The translations under genes were made by a program, and so were the position numbers. DNA of 10,967 nucleotides, taken from assembly GCA_019239785.1 (NCBI GenBank), contig JAFAZM010000130.1, forward strand, positions 1 to 10,967, in the 5' to 3' direction. Position 1 is the first letter of the stretch. Every line of letters starts with the position of its first letter. The stretch is from Sphingomonadaceae bacterium. Its GTDB lineage: Bacteria > Pseudomonadota > Alphaproteobacteria > Sphingomonadales > Sphingomonadaceae. A model generated the notes under the pieces. The model was not told the origin of the DNA. It saw only the letters and a list, made by a program, of their open reading frames with translations, and made no database searches. Positions 7,347 through 10,967 of the stretch are shown piece after piece.

Positions 7347-7380
7347 GCGACGACTGTCGCCGCAACGCGACGAACGTCGC
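7347..7380. promoter_or_regulatory. Two 14-base palindromes 20 bases apart, possible LytTR operator
   Basis: GCGACGACTGTCGC (7347-7360) and GCGACGAACGTCGC (7367-7380) are imperfect and near-perfect palindromes and also direct repeats of each other, 20 bases start to start. On the minus strand the second reads ACGTTCGTC, close to the AlgR-type site CCGTTCGTC and to the general LytTR half-site pattern as I remember it. The first reads ACAGTCGTC, a weaker match. They lie about 85-115 bases before the kinase start and 60-95 bases before the divergent sulfotransferase start. LytTR proteins bind paired half-sites about two helical turns apart, so autoregulation is plausible. Confidence 0.4.
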
Positions 7381-7404
7381 AGAAACGGGCCGATTCGCAG
7401 GCCC

Positions 7405-7434
7405 TTGAGGAATTGGACGGCGAGGGCCTAAAGA
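7405..7434 (+). promoter_or_regulatory. Weak candidate promoter for the kinase-regulator operon
   Basis: TTGAGG (7405-7410) and TAAAGA (7429-7434) are separated by 18 bases and have moderate agreement with -35 and -10 hexamers. Transcription would begin near 7441, leaving a short leader before TTG 7464 and placing the paired palindromes at about -60 to -95, where an activator could sit. The match is weak and unproven. Confidence 0.2.
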
Positions 7435-7463
7435 GCGGCAGGGGGATCACCGGGCGAGCGGAA

Positions 7464-8561
7464 TTGGACGGAAGGACGACGGAGCGCATCGGCGAAGAGG
7501 AGAGGCTGCGCGCCGGTTCGCGCCGGCGCTCCACCCTGGTCCTGATCCTCGCCTTCTGGGCCTTCGCCATCCTGATGCTGTCGATCCGCGCGATGCTGAT
7601 CGACACCGCGCCGCTCAGCGTGCTCGGCCCCCGCCGGCTGGCGACGGCGGCGATGGGCACGCTCCTCTGCCTGGCCATGGCGCGCCTGCTCGAGCTGCTG
7701 CGCAACCGGTCGTTTCCCGAGCGCATCGTCTGGGGCGTGCTCGGCGCGATCGCGATGTCGATCGTGCTGACCTTCTTCACGACCATGTTGAACTGGGTGG
7801 TCTTCCCGGTGCCGGAGCTCGGTGAGATCGACCTGGTCCAGCGCGCGCAATGGGTCTTGGTCTGGCTCGGCTATTTCCTGGCCTGGACCGGCACCCATCT
7901 GGCGCTCACCTATCACTGGGAGAGCCAGGAGCATCAGCGCCGCGCCGCTCTGCTCGCGCGGACCACGCGCGAGGCCCAGATGGCGGCCTTGCGCTACCAG
8001 CTCAGCCCGCATTTCCTGTTCAACACCTTGAACTCGATCTCGTCTTTGGTCGGCGAGGAGCGCAACGCCGATGCCGAGACGATGCTGCTCAACCTCGCCA
8101 CCTTCGTCCGCTCGACCCTGAGCGAGGGGGCCGAGGGCATGGTCTCGCTGCGCCAGGAGATCGAGCTGCAGCGCCTTTATCTCGACATCGAGCAGGCCCG
8201 CTTCGGCGAGCGGCTGCAGGTCGAGATCGACCTGCCGTTCCAGCTCACCGGTGTGCACGTGCCCGCCCTGATCCTGCAGCCACTGGTCGAGAATGCGATC
8301 CATCACGGCGTCGCCCGCTGCGAGAGCAGGCTGACGCTCCGCATCGCCGCGGAGGATCGCGGCGACCGGGTGGCGCTGATCGTCGAGGACGACGGCAGGC
8401 CCGGTCCGGCGGCGTCGGCAGGCAATGGCCAGGGGCTTGGCCTCACCAACGTCCGGGCGCGGCTGCACGCCCATTTCGACGGGGAGGCCTGGCTGGTCGC
8501 GGGCGCGCGGCCGGAGGGCGGCTACCGGGTCGAAATCGTCTTCCCGCGCCCGGCCGGCTGA
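7464..8561 (+). CDS. LytS/AlgZ-type sensor histidine kinase (His_kinase family, four membrane helices)
   Basis: About 365 residues from the chosen TTG. Four membrane helices are predicted near residues 24-46, 58-79, 88-114 and 128-150. A short coiled linker leads to the His_kinase domain: the phosphoacceptor His183 in QLSPHFLFNTLNSI (179-192), the N box LQPLVENAIHHG with Asn277, and the G box GQGLGLTNVRARL (322-334). There is no periplasmic sensor domain, so the signal is probably read in the membrane. It should autophosphorylate and pass phosphate to the regulator encoded next, with which it shares one base (TGATG). The start is uncertain: no in-frame ATG precedes the first helix (the ATG at 7575 is inside it). 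TTG 7464 and TTG 7413 are the options. The open frame back to 7113 is antisense to the sulfotransferase and is not used. Confidence 0.9.
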   Translation: MDGRTTERIGEEERLRAGSRRRSTLVLILAFWAFAILMLSIRAMLIDTAPLSVLGPRRLATAAMGTLLCLAMARLLELLRNRSFPERIVWGVLGAIAMSIVLTFFTTMLNWVVFPVPELGEIDLVQRAQWVLVWLGYFLAWTGTHLALTYHWESQEHQRRAALLARTTREAQMAALRYQLSPHFLFNTLNSISSLVGEERNADAETMLLNLATFVRSTLSEGAEGMVSLRQEIELQRLYLDIEQARFGERLQVEIDLPFQLTGVHVPALILQPLVENAIHHGVARCESRLTLRIAAEDRGDRVALIVEDDGRPGPAASAGNGQGLGLTNVRARLHAHFDGEAWLVAGARPEGGYRVEIVFPRPAG

Positions 8562-9295
8562 TGGCGCCGCTGCGCGCCCTCCTGGTCGACGACGAGCCGC
8601 TTGCGGTCCGCCGGCTGGCGCGCGCGCTGGAACGGATTCCCGAGGTCGAGGTGGCCGGCGCGACGACCAGCGCGCGCGAGGCGCTGGCGCTGATCGCGGC
8701 CGACCCGCCGGACCTGCTCTTCCTCGACATCTCGATGCCCGGCCTCACCGGCTTCGAGCTGGTCGAGCGCCTCCCCCCCGAGGCGCGGCCGGCGATCGTC
8801 TTCGTCACCGCCTATGACGCCTATGCGGTCCAGGCCTTCGACGTATCGGCCGCCGACTATCTGATGAAGCCGTTCGCGCAGCCGCGGCTGGAGGAGGCGG
8901 TGGCGCGCGGGCGGCTCTGGCTGCGGGCGCGGGCCGCCCCGGCCGAGGCCCGGACCTGGCCGGATGCCCTGTGGGTGCACCGGCATCGCAGCTTCGTCCG
9001 CGTTCCGGTCGAGGAGATCGATTGGATCGAGGGCCATGGCGATTATGCCCGGATCCACGGCCATGAATTCGTCGGGCTGGCGCGGACGACGCTGACTGCG
9101 CTCGAGGAGAAGCTCGATCCCGAGCGCTTCATCCGCACCCACCGTTCGGCGATCTGCCGCAAGGCCGCGATCGCCGGCCTGAAGCGGCGGCCGACCGGGG
9201 CGATGACGGTGCTGCTCGCCAACGGCGAGGAGGCGCCGGTCGGCCGTACCTTCGTCGCGGGCCTGCGCGCATTGCTCAAGCTGATGGAGCGCTAA
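8561..9295 (+). CDS. LytTR-family DNA-binding response regulator
   Basis: A complete 244-residue regulator. The receiver domain (1-~118) has Asp10/Asp11, the phosphoacceptor Asp56 in LLFLDISMPG, Thr83 in FVTAYDAYA and Lys103 in YLMKPF. The LytTR DNA-binding domain (~137-240) has VHRHRSFVRVPVEEIDWIEG (139-158) followed by HGDYARIH, then RFIRTHRSAICR (189-200) and the closing APVGRTFVAGLR. This is the AlgR/LytR/AgrA class, which binds paired short direct repeats rather than through a helix-turn-helix. The ATG overlaps the kinase stop, so translation is coupled and the pair is surely one system. Likely targets by position are its own operon and the membrane-protein gene 112 bases downstream, both preceded by LytTR-like paired motifs. 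Confidence 0.95.
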   Translation: MAPLRALLVDDEPLAVRRLARALERIPEVEVAGATTSAREALALIAADPPDLLFLDISMPGLTGFELVERLPPEARPAIVFVTAYDAYAVQAFDVSAADYLMKPFAQPRLEEAVARGRLWLRARAAPAEARTWPDALWVHRHRSFVRVPVEEIDWIEGHGDYARIHGHEFVGLARTTLTALEEKLDPERFIRTHRSAICRKAAIAGLKRRPTGAMTVLLANGEEAPVGRTFVAGLRALLKLMER

Positions 9296-9314
9296 GCGGC
9301 CTTACCCTCAGGGC

Positions 9315-9355
9315 CTGCGTTCGGCTCAACGCTTCCCCGAAACAGGTTAACGCAG
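9315..9355. promoter_or_regulatory. Inverted and direct GCGTT/AACGC motifs, possible LytTR operator
   Basis: AACGC occurs at 9328-9332 and again at 9349-9353, exactly 21 bases apart. On the minus strand these read AGCGTTGAG and TGCGTTAAC, about 8/9 and 7/9 matches to the LytTR half-site pattern as I recall it. A third copy on the plus strand, TGCGTTCGG (9316-9324), makes a perfect inverted repeat with the last one (CTGCGTT at 9315-9321, AACGCAG at 9349-9355). The group lies 53-93 bases before the start of the membrane-protein gene and just after the regulator gene. The spacing is right for a LytTR dimer, but the motif is short and could be chance. Confidence 0.35.
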
Positions 9356-9407
9356 AGTCTGCGGCGGGACGAGCCCGTGCCGGTCTGAAATTCGTTGCCG
9401 CTACGAT

Positions 9408-10643
9408 ATGAAACAGCACCTTTCCCCGCATCGCCGCGCAGCCGCTCTGCTTCTCGCCGCCGCCGCGCTCCCTCTCACCCCGCTCGCCGCGCAGGACGTC
9501 CCGACCGTCAACGCGCCGCCGCCAGTCACGGCCCCCGCCCCAGCGCCCACCCCGGCGCCGGCGCAGACGCCGGTGATGGGGCCGACGGCGCCGGTCCGCG
9601 GCCCGACCGTCGAGCATGTTGGATCGGCGCCCGGCCAGAGCGCCGCCACGACCCGCGCCGCGCCGGCGCCGCGGGCCGCGGTCAGGACCGCGCGTGCGGC
9701 GCCGGCCCGCCAGGCCGCACCCGTCCGCGCTCCGGCGCCGGCTGCAGCGGCGCCTGCGTCCGCGCCGGCCGCTGCGCCGGCTCCGGCGCCGGCCGCGCCG
9801 GCGGTCAGTGCCGGCGCCTCGTCCCAGGTCGTCCCGGTTACCACGCCCGCCGCAGCGGCACCGGCGACCGAACCGGCCGCGACCGTCACCAACGGCGTCG
9901 CGCCGTGGCAATGGGCGCTCGCCATCGCCGCGATCGCGATCATCGCCGTCGCCGCCGCAATGCTGATCGCGCGCCGCCGCCGCCGGGCCGAAGAGGAATA
10001 TTACGACGAGACCTATTGTGAGGAGCCGGCCTATGCCGAGGCCGCCGAGCCGGCCCCGGCCGTCGCGGCGGAGCCGGTCCTGGCCGCGGCAGCGGTCGCC
10101 GAAGAGGTCAAAGTCGCCGAATCCGACCGCGCCGACGTCGACGCGCTGGCCGCTTCGTCCGAGCCGGTGCCGAACCGTCCGTGGCTGGAATTCCTGATGC
10201 GGCCGGTGCGCGCCGGCACCAGCGAGGATGAGGCCCGGGTCGAGTTCGAGCTGACCGTCGGCAATACCGGCTCGGTGCCGGCCCGCGACGTGCGCGTCTC
10301 GACCTGGATGGTCGCTGGCGGCGAGGGCACCGACATGGAGCGCTCGCTGATCGAGCCGCCGGCCGACGCCGCCCTCTCCGAGCTGTCGATCGACCCGGGC
10401 GACGGCGCCCGCGTCGACGGCACGATCTCGGTGCCGACCGAGCGGCTGCACGGCGCCGTGCTGCCGGTGGTCGTCGCCGACGCCCGCTACCGGCTGCCCG
10501 ACGGCAGCGAAGGCCGCACCCACGCGAGCTTCGCGGTCGGCCTGCCGAGCGGCGACGGCCTCGCCCCCTTCGACACCGACCATCCGTCAGGCATACGCGA
10601 CGACGTCGAAGCCCGCCTGCACGGGGAACCCGAACGCGTCTGA
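9408..10643 (+). CDS. Unrecognised single-pass membrane protein with Ala/Pro-rich stalk and Ig/CARDB-like C-terminal region
   Basis: A 411-residue protein whose function I do not recognise. Residues 1-28 form a signal peptide ending PLAAQ. Residues 30-165 are an Ala/Pro-rich, low-complexity, positively charged stretch. A membrane helix follows (WQWALAIAAIAIIAVAAA, 167-184), then a stop-transfer cluster RRRRR (189-193) and an acidic tyrosine-containing segment (195-209). The C-terminal ~150 residues (258-380) are compact: RPWLEFLMRPVRAG, then VEFELTVGNTGSVPARDVRVS, resembling CARDB/DUF11 beta-sandwich sequences, then VLPVVVADARYRLPDGSEG. Simple topology puts the stalk in the periplasm and this domain in the cytoplasm, which would be unusual. 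The ATG at 9408 has no Shine-Dalgarno, but the signal peptide fixes the start. It follows the LytTR regulator and may be its target. Confidence 0.85.
   Translation: MKQHLSPHRRAAALLLAAAALPLTPLAAQDVPTVNAPPPVTAPAPAPTPAPAQTPVMGPTAPVRGPTVEHVGSAPGQSAATTRAAPAPRAAVRTARAAPARQAAPVRAPAPAAAAPASAPAAAPAPAPAAPAVSAGASSQVVPVTTPAAAAPATEPAATVTNGVAPWQWALAIAAIAIIAVAAAMLIARRRRRAEEEYYDETYCEEPAYAEAAEPAPAVAAEPVLAAAAVAEEVKVAESDRADVDALAASSEPVPNRPWLEFLMRPVRAGTSEDEARVEFELTVGNTGSVPARDVRVSTWMVAGGEGTDMERSLIEPPADAALSELSIDPGDGARVDGTISVPTERLHGAVLPVVVADARYRLPDGSEGRTHASFAVGLPSGDGLAPFDTDHPSGIRDDVEARLHGEPERV
9519..9834 (+). repeat. Low-complexity Ala/Pro coding tract
   Basis: This in-gene stretch is built of GCGCCGGCG/CCGGCGCC-like units encoding alternating Ala and Pro (for example APAPAPTPAPAQTP and PAAAPAPAPAAPA). 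It codes the predicted periplasmic stalk of the membrane protein. Such tracts are prone to length change and create long spurious antisense frames. Confidence 0.8.
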
Positions 10644-10667
10644 ACCTTTTGGAAGAGGTTGCGAGGA

Positions 10668-10695
10668 GGGGCGGTCCGCAAGGATCGCCCCTTTC
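10668..10695 (+). terminator. Rho-independent terminator with GCAA tetraloop
   Basis: GGGGCGGTCC (10668-10677) pairs with GGATCGCCCC (10682-10691) over ten pairs, including one G-U, around a stable GCAA loop, followed by TTTC. It lies 25 bases after the membrane-protein stop and closes that transcription unit. The T tract is short, as is common in GC-rich genomes. Confidence 0.8.
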
Positions 10696-10796
10696 GCATC
10701 TGCCTTAGCGGGCCATTCAGCCTCGTTCTGCACCAAATAATAGGATCGCGAAGGGAAGCTCGCTGCGCTACGTTAGGCGAGGCGAGGGAGGGCCGC

Positions 10797-10967
10797 ATGG
10801 TCCAGGGGCACGCCGGCAGGGAAGCAATCGTCGCGGACGCATCGGCGGCCGAAGCGCCGGTCGTCGTGCCCGCCCGACCCGAGCCCGGGCCAGGACCCCA
10901 GGCGCTCGCCGCGCTTGGCGTCTCGCTCGGCCTCGCTGCCTGCGGCGGTGGCGGCGGCGGCGGTGGC
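10797..10967 (+). CDS. N-terminal fragment of a protein with lipobox-like LAAC and Gly tract
   Basis: The first 57 residues of a gene cut by the right edge. The ATG at 10797 is preceded by GAGGGAGG, a strong ribosome binding site, which with the clear terminator upstream supports a real gene. The sequence opens with about 34 polar residues, followed by a hydrophobic stretch ALAALGVSLGLAAC (36-49) and then at least eight glycines. LAAC followed by Gly looks like a lipoprotein lipobox, but it lies late for a standard signal peptide and there is no twin-arginine. Sphingomonad DUF1800 proteins often have such a LAACGGGG start, so that is a candidate identity only; nothing diagnostic of any domain lies within the window. 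An AT-richer stretch near 10736-10742 (AATAATA) could be a -10 region. Confidence 0.6.
   Translation, partial: MVQGHAGREAIVADASAAEAPVVVPARPEPGPGPQALAALGVSLGLAACGGGGGGGG

Noticed and set aside
7113..7463. N-terminal extension of the histidine kinase to 482 residues.
   Set aside because: It overlaps the divergent sulfotransferase gene and has no domain-like sequence; a start near 7413 or 7464 suits the family length.
9276..10583. Minus-strand open frame of 435 codons opposite the unrecognised membrane protein.
   Set aside because: The product is almost all Arg and Gly in the middle, the mirror of the Ala/Pro tract. The plus strand has a proper signal peptide, membrane helix and downstream terminator.

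Overview
The window looks like chromosomal DNA of a GC-rich alphaproteobacterium, most likely a sphingomonad. This is inferred from the very high GC content with G/C-ended codons, a tetratricopeptide-sulfotransferase fusion, a four-helix LytS-type kinase paired with a LytTR regulator, a DUF2147 protein, and intergenic palindromes of the CCCTTCTCCC/CCTCTCCC type. No rRNA, tRNA, CRISPR array, transposase or phage gene is visible. The long antisense open frames are by-products of the GC bias.

Left part (1-3139, all leftward): a glutamine-dependent asparagine synthetase-like enzyme, a DUF72 protein and an MFS_3-type exporter cut by the window edge. They are separated by 41 and 48 bases and probably form one operon. 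A 148-base gap separates the synthetase gene from a divergent class I methyltransferase (3288-4130). That gap carries a strong inverted repeat abutting the methyltransferase start.

Middle part (4131-7285): a cluster of intergenic palindromes lies between the methyltransferase and a convergent secreted DUF2147 protein. A second, unrelated methyltransferase runs divergently from DUF2147. It ends tail to tail with a large TPR-sulfotransferase, the two stop codons sharing one CTAG.

Right part (7286-10967, all rightward): a 178-base gap with two 14-base palindromes 20 bases apart, then a LytS/AlgZ-type kinase and a LytTR response regulator sharing one base (TGATG). Next comes an unrecognised membrane protein with an Ala/Pro-rich stalk, one membrane helix and an Ig/CARDB-like C-terminal region. 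A clear GCAA-loop terminator follows, and then the start of a protein with a late lipobox-like LAAC and a Gly tract, cut by the window end.

How it may work together: the kinase/regulator pair is the clearest regulatory unit. Sequences resembling LytTR half-sites at 20-21 base spacing occur both upstream of the kinase gene and upstream of the membrane-protein gene. My main hypothesis is therefore an autoregulated two-component system controlling its downstream neighbour and perhaps the divergent sulfotransferase. No previously undescribed defence or mobile system is evident. The most novel items are the unrecognised membrane protein, its possible LytTR control, and the palindromes around 3251-3280 and 4111-4205.
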